Shown here one piece after another: positions 1 to 7,335 of a stretch of 34,452 bases of DNA; positions within the stretch are counted from its first letter, which is position 1; every line of letters starts with the position of its first letter. Made by a program: the position numbers and the translations under genes. Location of the stretch: NCBI RefSeq assembly GCF_003143855.1, contig NZ_QFRK01000064.1:1-34452 (forward strand). Direction: 5' to 3'. Source of the DNA: Streptomyces sp. NWU339. GTDB lineage: Bacteria; Actinomycetota; Actinomycetes; Streptomycetales; Streptomycetaceae. A model generated the notes under the pieces. The model did no database searches. It was not told the origin of the DNA and saw only the letters and a list, made by a program, of their open reading frames with translations.

Positions 1-154
1 CCACCGGCGCACCGATCGGCAGATCTCCGATCACCGACAGCACCGTCTTGACCCCGTTCGGCACATTCCGGTTGACCTGCACCGCACCGTCGTCCTCGAC
101 CACGGCGATCTGCGAACGCTTGCGGTGCACGTCGATACCGACGTAGACAGACAT
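1..154 (-). CDS. IS110-family transposase, N-terminal part (cut by window edge)
   Basis: The reverse strand reads MSVYVGIDVHRKRSQIAVVE and continues to the window edge, about 51 residues. GIDVHRK near the N-terminus is the first acidic motif of the DEDD (RuvC-like) domain of IS110-family transposases, which recombine DNA with an element-encoded bridge RNA. The ATG at 154 is preceded by GGAGG. The next 90 bases up to the neighbouring stop at 245 hold no gene and probably contain the end of this insertion sequence; I could not place its boundary. It differs from the IS110 element at 23525-24960. Confidence 0.85.
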   Translation of the reverse strand, partial: MSVYVGIDVHRKRSQIAVVEDDGAVQVNRNVPNGVKTVLSVIGDLPIGAPV

Positions 155-244
155 TGAGGGCCTCCTTCCCGAGCCCGTACATACCCGGACAGTAGGTACC
201 GCCGGGCTGAGCAGGGAAGGGGGCCCGGCCCTCATAGGGTCAGG

Positions 245-1129
245 TCAGCGGGGTGTCGGCTGGAACGGAATCTGCGGGTTCAGGTCGTCGTCAAGGGCGT
301 ACCAGCACCAGTCGTGCCCGCCGACCGCGTACCGGCCGTCCTCGTTCGGGTGGAGGACCTCGACCGCCTGTTGGCGCTTGTCGCCGCCGAGCCACATCCA
401 GCAGATGGCCAGCACCACCTTGTGCCGGGTGCGGTTCACCTTGCCGGTCAGGACGTGCACGGTGTCGATCGAGCCGTGCCCGTGCTGGCGGGCGTCGCGC
501 CGGGTGTCGGCCGCGATCCGGCGGACGGTCGCCAGGTCGAACCAGGGCCGCACGTAGCCGTCGTGCTGGTCGACGGGGTCCACCAGGGCCGGGTAGTGCT
601 GGCGGTCGTTCGAGCACACCAGGACCTCGACCATCCCGTTCCCGCCGGCTGCCTCGGCGGGGGCGGGCTCGTCGATGGTGAGGGCTGCCGCCCGGGCGAG
701 GTCGAGCGAGTAGGCGGGCCTGCCGTCGTGGTCGGGCAGCTCCTCGCACAGCGGGCGCCAGGCGTGCCGGGTGGCGTCGTCCAGGCAGGCCGTCCACCCG
801 CTCATGTCGTGCACAGCGTTCCCGGCCTCGGTCAGGCCGACGGCCTCGGTGAACGTGCGCTCCTCGCCGGCCTGCGCCCAGTACCGGCCGGTCGGGAACA
901 GTGAGCCGTCTTCTCCTTCGACCAGCTCGAGGCGGGCCGCGTCGAACAGGGCGTCGGGCTGGTGGCCGGTCAGGACGTCGCGCACCGCCGCGGCGGTGAC
1001 GACGGCTATGACCCGGCCGAGCTGCCCGTTGGCCTGCCGGGCGTCGTCCAGGGCCTTGGTGACGGCCGCGCCGAGCGCGTGGCTGTCGGGGAGTTGGTAG
1101 GCGGGTCGGGAGGGGGGCTGGTTCGTCAT
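245..1129 (-). CDS. Hypothetical protein, 294 aa, shares a domain with the next gene
   Basis: Not recognised as a named family. The ATG at 1129 follows GAGGACGTCAC; longer reading upstream overlaps the neighbouring gene and is discarded. The C-terminal half (about residues 155-290) contains VRPWFDLATVRRIAADTR, then DTVHVL, then EDGRYAVGGHDWCWYA. The same order of motifs is seen in the N-terminal half of the protein encoded at 1159-2091 (LSPHFTLDTVRQLADRT, PTVHVIDG, DEGRYAVGAWSWCWNYA), so the two share a domain placed at opposite ends. It is the last gene of the minus-strand block, 29 bases after its paralogue, probably co-transcribed. Function unknown; soluble. Confidence 0.75.
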   Translation of the reverse strand: MTNQPPSRPAYQLPDSHALGAAVTKALDDARQANGQLGRVIAVVTAAAVRDVLTGHQPDALFDAARLELVEGEDGSLFPTGRYWAQAGEERTFTEAVGLTEAGNAVHDMSGWTACLDDATRHAWRPLCEELPDHDGRPAYSLDLARAAALTIDEPAPAEAAGGNGMVEVLVCSNDRQHYPALVDPVDQHDGYVRPWFDLATVRRIAADTRRDARQHGHGSIDTVHVLTGKVNRTRHKVVLAICWMWLGGDKRQQAVEVLHPNEDGRYAVGGHDWCWYALDDDLNPQIPFQPTPR

Positions 1130-1158
1130 GTGACGTCCTCGTTTCGTCGGGATGGAGG

Positions 1159-2091
1159 TCAGTGGGTGCGGGCGGCCGGGAAGGTGATCCGGTACAGGCG
1201 GTCGGACTGCTCGTCGGGGACGTGCTCCCATCCGGCCGCGGCGAGGTCGACCGGGGCGGCGGCGTCGAGGGCCTCGCGCAGGATCGTGTCGGCCGCGCCG
1301 AGCGTCTCGGTGTCGAACGGGCCGGTGTCGTCGGCCATGTCGATCTCGGTGTCGCCGGCGAACACCTGGTGGATGAGGGGGAGGCCGGTCAGGTCGACTA
1401 GGGCTGACGTCGCCTCGGGGACGAGTCTGCGCAGCACTTGGCCGACCTGGCTGCTCGCGTCCATCAGCGTGACGGCCTTCTCGCGTTCCATGCCGCAGAT
1501 CTCGCACTGGGTCACGTGCCAGTGGTTGTCCAGGCCGCAGGGACACCCCCATCCGGCGTAGTTCCAGCACCACGACCAGGCGCCGACCGCGTAGCGGCCC
1601 TCGTCGTCGAGCTCGTAGACGTCACCGGCCTGTCCGCCGTCGTCGGTCTCGTTCCACCACGGCCAGTCCATGGTGAAGACGACCGAGCGGGGCTCGCCCT
1701 CGCCGGCGGGTTCAACGGTCTGCACCTCGGCGCCGGGCCGGACGGTGAAGAAGCTCACCGCCCTCTCCGGGTCCTCGCTGGCCAGCGGCCAGCGGACGTG
1801 GACGACGGTCCGCCGCAGGTTGCCCTCCCGGTCGGTACCGCCCTCGATGACGTGCACGCTGCTCGGGCTGTCGGCGCGGCCGTCGATGACGTGCACCGTC
1901 GGTATGGCGTCGAAGCCGTACTCATCGGCCATCTCCACCGTCCGGTCGGCCAGCTGCCGGACGGTGTCGAGGGTGAAGTGGGGCGAGAGCCAGCCGTTCC
2001 ACAGATTCGTGGGGTCCAGCTTCGCTTCGTACGGGCCGATCGCGTCGTCGAGGCAGACGCGGGTCTCAATCATCTTCTCGTTGCTTCGCAT
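1159..2091 (-). CDS. Hypothetical protein, 310 aa, partial paralogue of preceding gene
   Basis: Unrecognised soluble protein. I chose the ATG at 2091 (MRSNEK), with GGAAGGA about 11 bases upstream, because the alternative ATG at 2115 lies in the tail of the hairpin at 2118-2152; the same GGAAGGAACGAAC start context precedes the gene at 11052-11744. The N-terminal half shares the LSPHFTLDTVRQLAD / TVHVIDG / DEGRYAVGAWSWCWNYA motif order with the C-terminal half of the protein at 245-1129. In the middle, CGLDNHWHVTQCEICG carries three cysteines and two histidines and may bind zinc. Function unknown. Confidence 0.75.
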   Translation of the reverse strand: MRSNEKMIETRVCLDDAIGPYEAKLDPTNLWNGWLSPHFTLDTVRQLADRTVEMADEYGFDAIPTVHVIDGRADSPSSVHVIEGGTDREGNLRRTVVHVRWPLASEDPERAVSFFTVRPGAEVQTVEPAGEGEPRSVVFTMDWPWWNETDDGGQAGDVYELDDEGRYAVGAWSWCWNYAGWGCPCGLDNHWHVTQCEICGMEREKAVTLMDASSQVGQVLRRLVPEATSALVDLTGLPLIHQVFAGDTEIDMADDTGPFDTETLGAADTILREALDAAAPVDLAAAGWEHVPDEQSDRLYRITFPAARTH

Positions 2092-2117
2092 GGGGTGTTC
2101 GTTCCTTCCGGGCATGG

Positions 2118-2152
2118 GTGACGGGCGGGACGCCGGGCGTCCCGCCCGTCAC
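2118..2152 (-). terminator. Strong hairpin after the DUF488-like gene
   Basis: A 17-base perfect inverted repeat (arms 2118-2134 and 2136-2152), almost entirely G/C, lies between the stop at 2166 and the start at 2091. Its place after a stop and before the next SD fits a factor-independent or pausing terminator of the GC-rich, U-poor kind usual in actinomycetes. Confidence 0.75.
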
Positions 2153-2165
2153 GAGGGGGTGTGGG

Positions 2166-2585
2166 TCAGAAGAGGGAGGGCGGCGGGACCGTCGGCAGGG
2201 AGCCGAGTTCCGGGACCTCCTCGCCGGTCTGCTCCAACCACCAGGTGGCCAGCATCCGGCGGTGACACCAGGCGTCTGCGGGCTTCAGCTTGTCGAAGCG
2301 GTCGAAGCAGAGCAGGACCAGGCGGGCGCCGCCGTTGCGGGCCGCCAGGCCGGCCAGCTCGGCGTAGATCCGGTTGATGCCGTGCCCGTTCAGGATGCGC
2401 CGGTAGCTGAACTCGTAGGCGTCCTGCGGCAGGTTCTGCGCGAGCAGCTCCCGCGTGGGGGTGATCAGCCGGGCATGGCCGGCCAGTTCGTAACCGAGCG
2501 GGAAGCGGGGGTGCCCGGCGGTGGTGCGGATCGGAGCGCCCATGCCGGGCGTGAACTCCTGGTAGGTACAGGTAGCGAGATCCAT
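2166..2585 (-). CDS. DUF488-like protein, 139 aa
   Basis: The C-terminal part ARLVLLCFDRFDKLKPADAWCHRR followed by MLATWWLEQTGEEVPELG matches the DUF488 signature: a strand ending in LLC, then WCHR and an active-site-like Cys/His pair, then a helix and a short strand. DUF488 proteins are small soluble proteins of unsettled biochemical role. The ATG at 2585 has GAAGGGACCCGA before it. A hairpin terminator lies on each side (2617-2642 and 2118-2152), so the gene may form a short unit with the one at 2655. The family call is from motif memory, not from a search. Confidence 0.7.
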   Translation of the reverse strand: MDLATCTYQEFTPGMGAPIRTTAGHPRFPLGYELAGHARLITPTRELLAQNLPQDAYEFSYRRILNGHGINRIYAELAGLAARNGGARLVLLCFDRFDKLKPADAWCHRRMLATWWLEQTGEEVPELGSLPTVPPPSLF

Positions 2586-2616
2586 TCGGGTCCCTTCGGG
2601 ATGTGGGTTGGTGTTG

Positions 2617-2642
2617 GAGGGGGCCGCCTGAGCGGCCCCCTC
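2617..2642 (-). terminator. Hairpin terminator
   Basis: GAGGGGGCCGC, loop CTGA, GCGGCCCCCTC: an 11-bp perfect stem in the gap between the stop of the 75-aa gene (2655) and the start of the DUF488-like gene (2585). Confidence 0.75.
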
Positions 2643-2654
2643 TGCTGTGGGCCG

Positions 2655-2882
2655 TTAGCCCTTACAGATGCAGGTGTCTCGATTGAACGACTCGGTGCCG
2701 TAAACCTGGTTCGCGGTCCCCATGACCCTGGCCATGACCTGGCAGATTTCCGAGTTCTCGTCCTTCCTCTCCTGGCTGGTGAGGGTTTCCCGGAGCCAGG
2801 GGAGGAGGGTGGCCATTTCCTCACGACGGAGGATGAAGAGGTCTCCGCTGTTGATGGCCGTGATGATGTCCTGGTTTTCCAT
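2655..2882 (-). CDS. Small hypothetical protein, 75 aa
   Basis: Reads MENQDIITAINSGDLFILRR from the ATG at 2882, ends in CICKG, and is not recognised. The frame stays open upstream to the ATG at 2924 inside cassette copy 1 (MKGAHQPPTRKAKA before MENQD), so translation could begin at either site. The upstream ATG has its own GAAAGA context and is conserved in position with the other cassettes, whereas the SD before 2882 is weak. Predicted helical and soluble. Confidence 0.6.
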   Translation of the reverse strand: MENQDIITAINSGDLFILRREEMATLLPWLRETLTSQERKDENSEICQVMARVMGTANQVYGTESFNRDTCICKG

Positions 2883-2913
2883 GGCCTTGGCCTTTCTGGT
2901 GGGTGGTTGGTGT

Positions 2914-2996
2914 GCTCCTTTCATTCTTTCTGAATTGGCTTACCCTAACCAGTTTTAACAAGCTGGGTAAGCAAAAAGGAGGCAAAGAAACGCAGG
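2914..2996 (-). promoter_or_regulatory. Repeated promoter/leader cassette, copy 1
   Basis: First of six related intergenic cassettes (others at 5533, 6156, 7721, 10579, 12058). Read on the minus strand it starts right after the stop at 2997, has a left arm, the conserved core TTAAAACTGGTTAGGGTAAG, a right arm, then GAAAGA and ATG (2924) opening the leader MKGAHQPP. The arms here pair poorly. TAGGGT at 2947-2942 could be a -10 hexamer of the actinomycete TANNNT type; no standard -35 is evident. A promoter role is inferred from position and conservation. Confidence 0.65.
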
Positions 2997-3824
2997 TCAG
3001 GCGAGCGCGAACAGGTCGAGCTGCCGGGGCTGCGCCTGGTGCCAGCCGTGGGTGGGCAGTGGCCCGCCGGCTTCGGCGTCGACGACGAGGAGCACGGTGC
3101 GCACGCTCGTCCCGGACGGTGCGAACGACTCGTCGGGCAGCGGGGCGAACGTGCCCTCGGCGAGGGCGATCAGCTCGCGGAACTCGACGGTCGCGCGGTC
3201 GCTGTGCCACATCCCCGACTCGGGCAGGACCGCGATGAGCGTGCCGTCGTCGTGGAGGAAGCCCATCGCGTGCTTCACGTGCTGCACGGCCGCCGAGAAC
3301 GGCGGGTTCATCAGCACCCTGCGGTAGCCGTTGGGGCAGTCGAGCGGGTCGAGGTCGAGGAAGTCCGCGTGCACCACGCGGCGGGCCGTGCCCTGCTCGC
3401 GGAGGACGCGGGCGCGCCGCTCGTCGATCTCGACGCAGTCGACGACTCCGCCGCACTCGACGGCGGGCCCGACGATCGAGCCGGTGCCGGCCGAGGGCTC
3501 GAGGACGCTCATGCCCTCGCGGATGCCCGCGTGCGCGAGCATTTCGTCGACCACCCGCGTCGGGGTCGGGTACCAGCCCTGCTCGTACCGGGTGGGGAAC
3601 TCGCGGGTCGCCAGGCAGGCCCGCATGAACTCCTGCACCGGGAACGGGAAGACGTGGGCGCGCACCGTCTTCCGGCCGTCCCACCGGCCGCCGATCTCCT
3701 TCAGGATCTTGTTGACCTGCTCGTACCGGGCGCGGTCGAGCTCGAACGGGATCTGCACCCGGTCGTCGGCTATGACCGTGCGGGGGTCGGTGAGGACGTC
3801 GTAGACGCCGCTTGGGATCTCCAT
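2997..3824 (-). CDS. Orphan DNA methyltransferase (adenine-type, NPPF)
   Basis: A 275-aa class I SAM-dependent methyltransferase. VLEPSAGTGS (about 107-116) is the SAM-binding motif I, VEIDERRARVL (131-141) supplies the acidic ribose-binding residue, and MNPPF (172-176) is catalytic motif IV of N6-adenine or N4-cytosine amino-methyltransferases. WYPTPTRVVDEML (84-96) is the usual motif X region before motif I. The N-terminal ~80 residues (IPFELDRARYEQV, then a basic stretch) may contact DNA. GAAAGGACCGAG precedes the ATG at 3824. No restriction endonuclease is adjacent, so it is orphan; protecting the element's DNA is a plausible inferred role. Confidence 0.85.
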   Translation of the reverse strand: MEIPSGVYDVLTDPRTVIADDRVQIPFELDRARYEQVNKILKEIGGRWDGRKTVRAHVFPFPVQEFMRACLATREFPTRYEQGWYPTPTRVVDEMLAHAGIREGMSVLEPSAGTGSIVGPAVECGGVVDCVEIDERRARVLREQGTARRVVHADFLDLDPLDCPNGYRRVLMNPPFSAAVQHVKHAMGFLHDDGTLIAVLPESGMWHSDRATVEFRELIALAEGTFAPLPDESFAPSGTSVRTVLLVVDAEAGGPLPTHGWHQAQPRQLDLFALA

Positions 3825-3841
3825 CTCGGTCCTTTCGAGGG

Positions 3842-3962
3842 ATATGGGTTCGGGCTGCCCGAACGGGGCTTAGGGGGGCTTGTGTTGGCCTGTTGGGTGC
3901 CGTTTGGGCCGCCCGTGGGCCCCGTTCGGGGGGTATGGGTTCGGGCCGCGTGAACGGGGCTT
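3842..3962. repeat. Short direct repeats with hairpin potential between two genes
   Basis: TATGGGTTCGGGC-GC..GAACGGGGCTT occurs twice (3843-3871 and 3936-3962). The first copy holds GTTCGGG/CCCGAAC, a 7-bp stem, and GCCCCGTTC/GAACGGGGC arms can pair across the second. The stretch separates the stop at 3966 from the start at 3824 and probably acts as terminator or mRNA-stabilising structure. Confidence 0.45.
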
Positions 3963-3965
3963 GGA

Positions 3966-4265
3966 TCAGTAGAGGTGGCCGGTGATCTCGGCGACCGCCC
4001 GTCCGATGGTGTCGAGGTCGTCGGTCGGCTTGACCGTCAGCGGGAGGGCGTCGCCGAGCTGGTCGTTGCGGACGAACAGCTCGCCGGTCGGCAGGGCGCC
4101 GATCGTGAACGGGGTGTTGTCCCAGGCCCACAGGTGGCCGGTGGTCGCCCAGGGGCCGGGCGCCGCCCGCCACTGGTCGCCGCAGTGCTCCAGGGCGGCC
4201 TTCGCGACGTCGTACAGGGTGAAGGTCGGGACGGGCTGGCTGTGATAGCTGACGGGGCGGTTCAT
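3966..4265 (-). CDS. Small hypothetical protein, 99 aa
   Basis: Begins MNRPVSYHSQPVPTFTLYDV at the ATG at 4265, which follows AGGAGACAGCAGTC, a good SD. Ends in AVAEITGHLY. No known domain recognised; soluble, aromatic-rich (WRAAPGPW, LWAWDNTPF). It lies directly downstream of the ParB-like gene but separated by a hairpin (4295-4325). Function unknown. Confidence 0.7.
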   Translation of the reverse strand: MNRPVSYHSQPVPTFTLYDVAKAALEHCGDQWRAAPGPWATTGHLWAWDNTPFTIGALPTGELFVRNDQLGDALPLTVKPTDDLDTIGRAVAEITGHLY

Positions 4266-4294
4266 GACTGCTGTCTCCTGGGGTGTTGAAGGGG

Positions 4295-4325
4295 GGCGCC
4301 CCGCCCGCTGCCTGGACGGGGCGCC
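4295..4325 (-). terminator. Hairpin after the parB-like gene
   Basis: GGCGCCCCG (4295-4303) pairs perfectly with CGGGGCGCC (4317-4325) around a 13-base loop, between the ParB stop at 4340 and the next start at 4265. Confidence 0.65.
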
Positions 4326-4339
4326 GGTGAGTGGGGAGG

Positions 4340-5503
4340 TCAGGCGGCGGTCTCGGCGTCCGGGTTGACGGTCAGGCCGTTGGCGCGGACCTCGGCGACC
4401 ATCTCCGCCTTGCGGAGGTTCGCCATCGCCTTGGTCGCGATGTCCTGGAGGTGCTTGATGCGCAGGCGGTGGCCGCCGATGCCGCCGGGCGTGCCGGCGA
4501 GCAGCAGGGCCAGTTCCTCGGGGTCGGTCGCCGCGAGGAGCGACAGGATCTCTCCGGCCTGGCCCAGCTTGTCGATCTTCCCGACGAGCTTGCTGCGGTC
4601 GGCGAGGATCCGCTCTCGCTCGTCGTCGGGGACGTCGAGGGAGCCCGGCAGGGCGTCCTGCCCGTTGTCCTTGCGGGCGGCTGCCGCCTCGTCGGAGAGG
4701 ACGAAGAACGATCCCTGTTCCTCCTGGCGCTTCTCCTCGGTGTGGAGGGCCTGCGCGAAGCTCTCGGCGTCGCGGGCGCTCTTGAAGTCGCCGCGCACCC
4801 AGCGGGCGAGGAACCGCACCTGGTTCTGGTTCGACAGCTTCCCGACGTACCAGGAGAGGCCGACCGGGAGCTGGCCCTTCACCAGGGCCTCGCGGGCCTC
4901 CGGGCAGAGGTTCAGCAGGTCGATCCGCCACTGGACGTAGGCGGCGGACTTGCCGACCAGCTCGGCAACCTCGTCGACCGTGTAGTCGGCCTCGACCAGC
5001 TTGTGGAACGCCTTCGCTTCTTCGACCGGGGTCATGTCCGCGCGGCCGACGTTCTCGGCGACGGCCATCGCGAACGTCTCACGGCCCTCGCTGACGCCGT
5101 GCATGACGACGGCCTTCATCTGGGTGAGGCCGGCCATCTGGGCGGCCCGCCAGCGGCGCTCGCCCATGATGATCGTGAACCGCTTCGTGTCCTCGCTGTA
5201 CCGGACGTTGATCGGCTGGAGCTGGCCCAGCTTCTCCATGGACTTGGCCAGCTCCTGAAGCGCGGCCTCGTCGAAGTGCTCGCGGGGCTGGCCCGGGTCG
5301 CGGTCGATCTTGCTGGTCGGGATCGTGCGGAGCTGCGTCCGCTTCTCGTCGCCGGCCTGCTTGGGGGCCGCCTTCTTCGCGGGGGCCGCCTTGGCCGCCG
5401 GGGCCTTCCGCGCGGGCTTCTTCGCGACCGGGGCCTTCTTCGCGGGGGCCTCGGTGACGGTCTCGATGGCGGGGGTCTCGGTGGCGGTCTCGGTGGCGGT
5501 CAT
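4340..5503 (-). CDS. ParB/RepB/Spo0J-family DNA-binding protein
   Basis: A 387-aa ParB-like protein. After an acidic start, residues 20-50 form a Lys/Ala/Pro tail (AKKAPVAKKPARKAPAAK) like the basic tails of histone H1-type proteins. IPTSKIDRDPGQPREHFDE (61-79) and LQPINVR (95-101) open the N-terminal domain; MGERRWRAAQMAG (113-125) is the GERRxRA CTP-binding motif; ENVGRADMTPVEEA (150-163) is box III; YTVDEVAELVGKSAAYVQWR (174-193) is the helix-turn-helix. The ATG at 5503 follows AAGGGAAGCGAA. Family knowledge: ParB binds parS and loads as a CTP-dependent clamp. No parA neighbour is seen, so it may partition with a distant ParA or act as regulator. It is preceded by cassette copy 2. Confidence 0.9.
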   Translation of the reverse strand: MTATETATETPAIETVTEAPAKKAPVAKKPARKAPAAKAAPAKKAAPKQAGDEKRTQLRTIPTSKIDRDPGQPREHFDEAALQELAKSMEKLGQLQPINVRYSEDTKRFTIIMGERRWRAAQMAGLTQMKAVVMHGVSEGRETFAMAVAENVGRADMTPVEEAKAFHKLVEADYTVDEVAELVGKSAAYVQWRIDLLNLCPEAREALVKGQLPVGLSWYVGKLSNQNQVRFLARWVRGDFKSARDAESFAQALHTEEKRQEEQGSFFVLSDEAAAARKDNGQDALPGSLDVPDDERERILADRSKLVGKIDKLGQAGEILSLLAATDPEELALLLAGTPGGIGGHRLRIKHLQDIATKAMANLRKAEMVAEVRANGLTVNPDAETAA

Positions 5504-5514
5504 TTCGCTTCCCT

Positions 5515-5547
5515 TCATGAGTGGTTGGGGGGTTGAACTACTTTCAT
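5515..5547 (-). CDS. Leader peptide MKVVQPPNHS
   Basis: Ten-codon reading frame opened by the ATG of cassette copy 2 after AGGAAAGA, reading MKVVQPPNHS and stopping at TGA 11 bases before the ParB ATG. The first five residues are the same as those opened by copies 3, 4 and 5. Its stop lies just upstream of the ParB SD, so translational coupling is possible. Whether the peptide is made is unknown. Confidence 0.45.
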   Translation of the reverse strand: MKVVQPPNHS

Positions 5548-5621
5548 TCTTTCCTAATCGGCTTGCCCTAGCCAGTTTTAACAAGCTGATTAGGTAAAAG
5601 AACTTCTAAGAAAACCGCAGG
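5533..5621 (-). promoter_or_regulatory. Repeated promoter/leader cassette, copy 2
   Basis: Minus strand: CCTAATCAGCTTG (5594-5582), conserved core TTAAAACTGGCTAGGG, CAAGCCGATTAGG (5565-5553), then AAAGA-ATG. The arms pair over 13 bases with one mismatch. The cassette begins directly at the stop of the 5622 gene, with CCTGCGGTTTTC following TGA. It stands before the ParB-like gene. Confidence 0.7.
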
Positions 5622-6119
5622 TCAGCAGCCGCATTCGCCGCTGGCGGCGGGCACCTGGAAGCACTTCATGCAGGTCTTCGCGCGCACCGCAGCGGCCTGC
5701 GCCCGGTTGCGGGCACGGCCGCGCTCGCGGTTCACGTGGTCGACCTTCTCGTTGTAGTCGCGCACGCGCTCCTCGTACCGCTGCTGCGCGGCCCACCGCT
5801 GCGCGCTGCGCTCGCGGCGCTCGGCGCGCGGCATCGCGGCGTCGGCCGCCAGGGCGGCGCGCAGGCCGGCACCCACGGCCTCCAGCTCGGCGACCAGACT
5901 CCAGTCGACCGGCACCGGCCGCGCAGCCCTGGCGGCCCGCTCCCCGATCACGCGGAGCGCGTCCCGGTCGAGCACTCCGTTCGCCACGGTTCGGCGGACG
6001 TCGATCGCCCAGGTGGTGAGCCGCTCACCGACCAGCCGCCGGGCCAGGTCGAGTGCGTCGCCGGCCTTGCCAATCTCGATGATCAGCTCGATCTCCTCGG
6101 CGATCTCTGCGAACTTCAC
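5622..6119 (-). CDS. Hypothetical coiled-coil protein with C-terminal Cys motif, 165 aa
   Basis: I chose the GTG at 6119 (VKFAEIAEEIELII), preceded by AGGGAGAGCGCA; the frame is also open to the cassette ATG at 6170 (MKVVQSTPTSHGQRESA), so an N-terminal MKVVQ form is possible. Residues 100-145 are Arg/Glu/Ala-rich and likely helical or coiled coil. The end TCMKCFQVPAASGECGC has CxxC and CxC, a probable metal site. Not recognised as a named family. It is the only gene between cassettes 3 and 2, so it is likely monocistronic. Confidence 0.7.
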   Translation of the reverse strand: MKFAEIAEEIELIIEIGKAGDALDLARRLVGERLTTWAIDVRRTVANGVLDRDALRVIGERAARAARPVPVDWSLVAELEAVGAGLRAALAADAAMPRAERRERSAQRWAAQQRYEERVRDYNEKVDHVNRERGRARNRAQAAAVRAKTCMKCFQVPAASGECGC

Positions 6120-6155
6120 TGCGCTCTCCCTCTGTCCGTGGCTGGTTGGTGTGCT

Positions 6156-6244
6156 TTGAACTACTTTCATTCTTTCCGAAACGGCTTGCCCTAGCCAGTT
6201 TTAACAAGCCGTTTTGGTAAAAGAACGGACAAGGAAACCGCAGG
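6156..6244 (-). promoter_or_regulatory. Repeated promoter/leader cassette, copy 3
   Basis: Minus strand arms CCAAAACGGCTTG (6217-6205) and CAAGCCGTTTCGG (6188-6176) pair over 13 bases with one mismatch around the same TTAAAACTGGCTAGGG core. Compared with copy 2 both arms changed together (TCAG/CGA to ACGG/CGT), which keeps pairing. The downstream ATG at 6170 opens MKVVQSTPTS in frame with the 5622 gene. Confidence 0.7.
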
Positions 6245-7309
6245 TCAGGCCGCTTCAGAGGACGCGCCTACGAGCTGCTCAACGCGGCCCAGCGCGTAGG
6301 CGATGGCCATCTGAGCCTGGACGTCGTCCCGGCGTTCGACCATGGCGCGGCGGTGCTCGACGGCCCGGGGCCACAGGTCGCCCTCGGCGAGCGTGTCACC
6401 GCAGGCCACCATGGCGTTCGGCCCCATCCCCCACACGATCATGTTGACCGCGCAGCTGGCTGCGGCGAGCGGGTCGATCTCCTGCGCGAACCAGGTGAAC
6501 TTGGCCGGGTCCAGACCCATGCTGCGCAGGTGCTGGGCTGCGGACCGGAACATGCCGCCGGTGCCGGCGCACGGGTCGAGGAGCGAGTAGCCCTCGTGGA
6601 TCGCCTCGCGGTCCCGGCCGATGATCTGCGCGGCCATCATGTCGCAGACCTCCGGCGGGGTGTGGTACTCGCCGAGGCCCTGCCGGGCCGTGTTGTGCCG
6701 CAGGGCGGTGACCGTCCACGACATGAGGTCGATCCAGCTGTTCGGCTCGGGGTCCTCGTGCCCGGTGTGGTCGAGCGCGTTGTGGTCCAGCGCAGCGTGG
6801 AACGTGGCCCGGATCGCGTGCAGCTCGTTCGCTGTGTGGTTGTCCTCCTCCGCCCACTGGAACAGCACCGATGCGGTGTCGATGAGGTCGGGGCGGCGCA
6901 TCCACCAGTAGGCGGCGACCTCCCGGACGCACGCGAGCAGCTGGTGGACGTCCAGGCCCTTGAAGAACTTCGCGAGGGTCCGCGGGTACCCCTTCTGCGG
7001 CCACAGGGCGAGGGTCGCCACGATGCCGAGCGGGATCTCCATGCGGCTCCCGCCGTGCGCCCCGTGCCAGGCGGCGCAGACCGCTTCCCCGAAGGTGGCG
7101 CCGTCGGCGGGGCTCAGGCTGAAGCGCTCCGGACCGAACTGGCGGGGGGCCTCGGGTTCGATGAGGGCCGGCTGCTCCGCCTGCTGCGGCTGCGGCTTGG
7201 CCACGGCAGATGCCCACTGGCCGGCGGTCGGCTTCGGCAGGGTGATCGTCTTCTCGGGCTTGGGGGCTTCGGGCTCGCCGAGGTCGGCGAAGAGGTCGAG
7301 CTGTTCCAT
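6245..7309 (-). CDS. HsdM-like N6-DNA methylase domain protein lacking motif IV
   Basis: A 354-aa protein starting MEQLDLFADLGEPEAP at ATG 7309 after GGAGGAAGCC. LGEYHTPPEVCDMMAAQI (212-229) matches the stretch before motif I in type I/II M subunits (xYxTPxxV), and LLDPCAGTGGMF (243-254) is SAM motif I. FAQEIDPLAAASCAVNMIVWG (274-294) matches the next segment. The chain then ends with GDTLAEGDLWPRAVEHRRAM and a helical tail; no NPPF/Y catalytic motif is present, where M subunits have one about 30-40 residues further on. It may be a binding or scaffold protein, or work with the MTase at 2997. The first 70 residues are Pro/Gln-rich linker. Confidence 0.75.
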   Translation of the reverse strand: MEQLDLFADLGEPEAPKPEKTITLPKPTAGQWASAVAKPQPQQAEQPALIEPEAPRQFGPERFSLSPADGATFGEAVCAAWHGAHGGSRMEIPLGIVATLALWPQKGYPRTLAKFFKGLDVHQLLACVREVAAYWWMRRPDLIDTASVLFQWAEEDNHTANELHAIRATFHAALDHNALDHTGHEDPEPNSWIDLMSWTVTALRHNTARQGLGEYHTPPEVCDMMAAQIIGRDREAIHEGYSLLDPCAGTGGMFRSAAQHLRSMGLDPAKFTWFAQEIDPLAAASCAVNMIVWGMGPNAMVACGDTLAEGDLWPRAVEHRRAMVERRDDVQAQMAIAYALGRVEQLVGASSEAA

Positions 7310-7335
7310 GGCTTCCTCCGTGTGCGCATAAGGAA

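Noticed and set aside
1130..1573. N-terminal extension of the protein at 245-1129 up to 1573
   Set aside because: It overlaps the paralogous gene by about 400 bases, is Arg/Pro low complexity, and a good SD-ATG exists at 1129.
5553..5594. Cassette inverted repeats as plain transcription terminators
   Set aside because: The core loop is more conserved than the stem, an SD-ATG is built into the right side, and separate GC-rich terminators are present, for example at 10656-10687.
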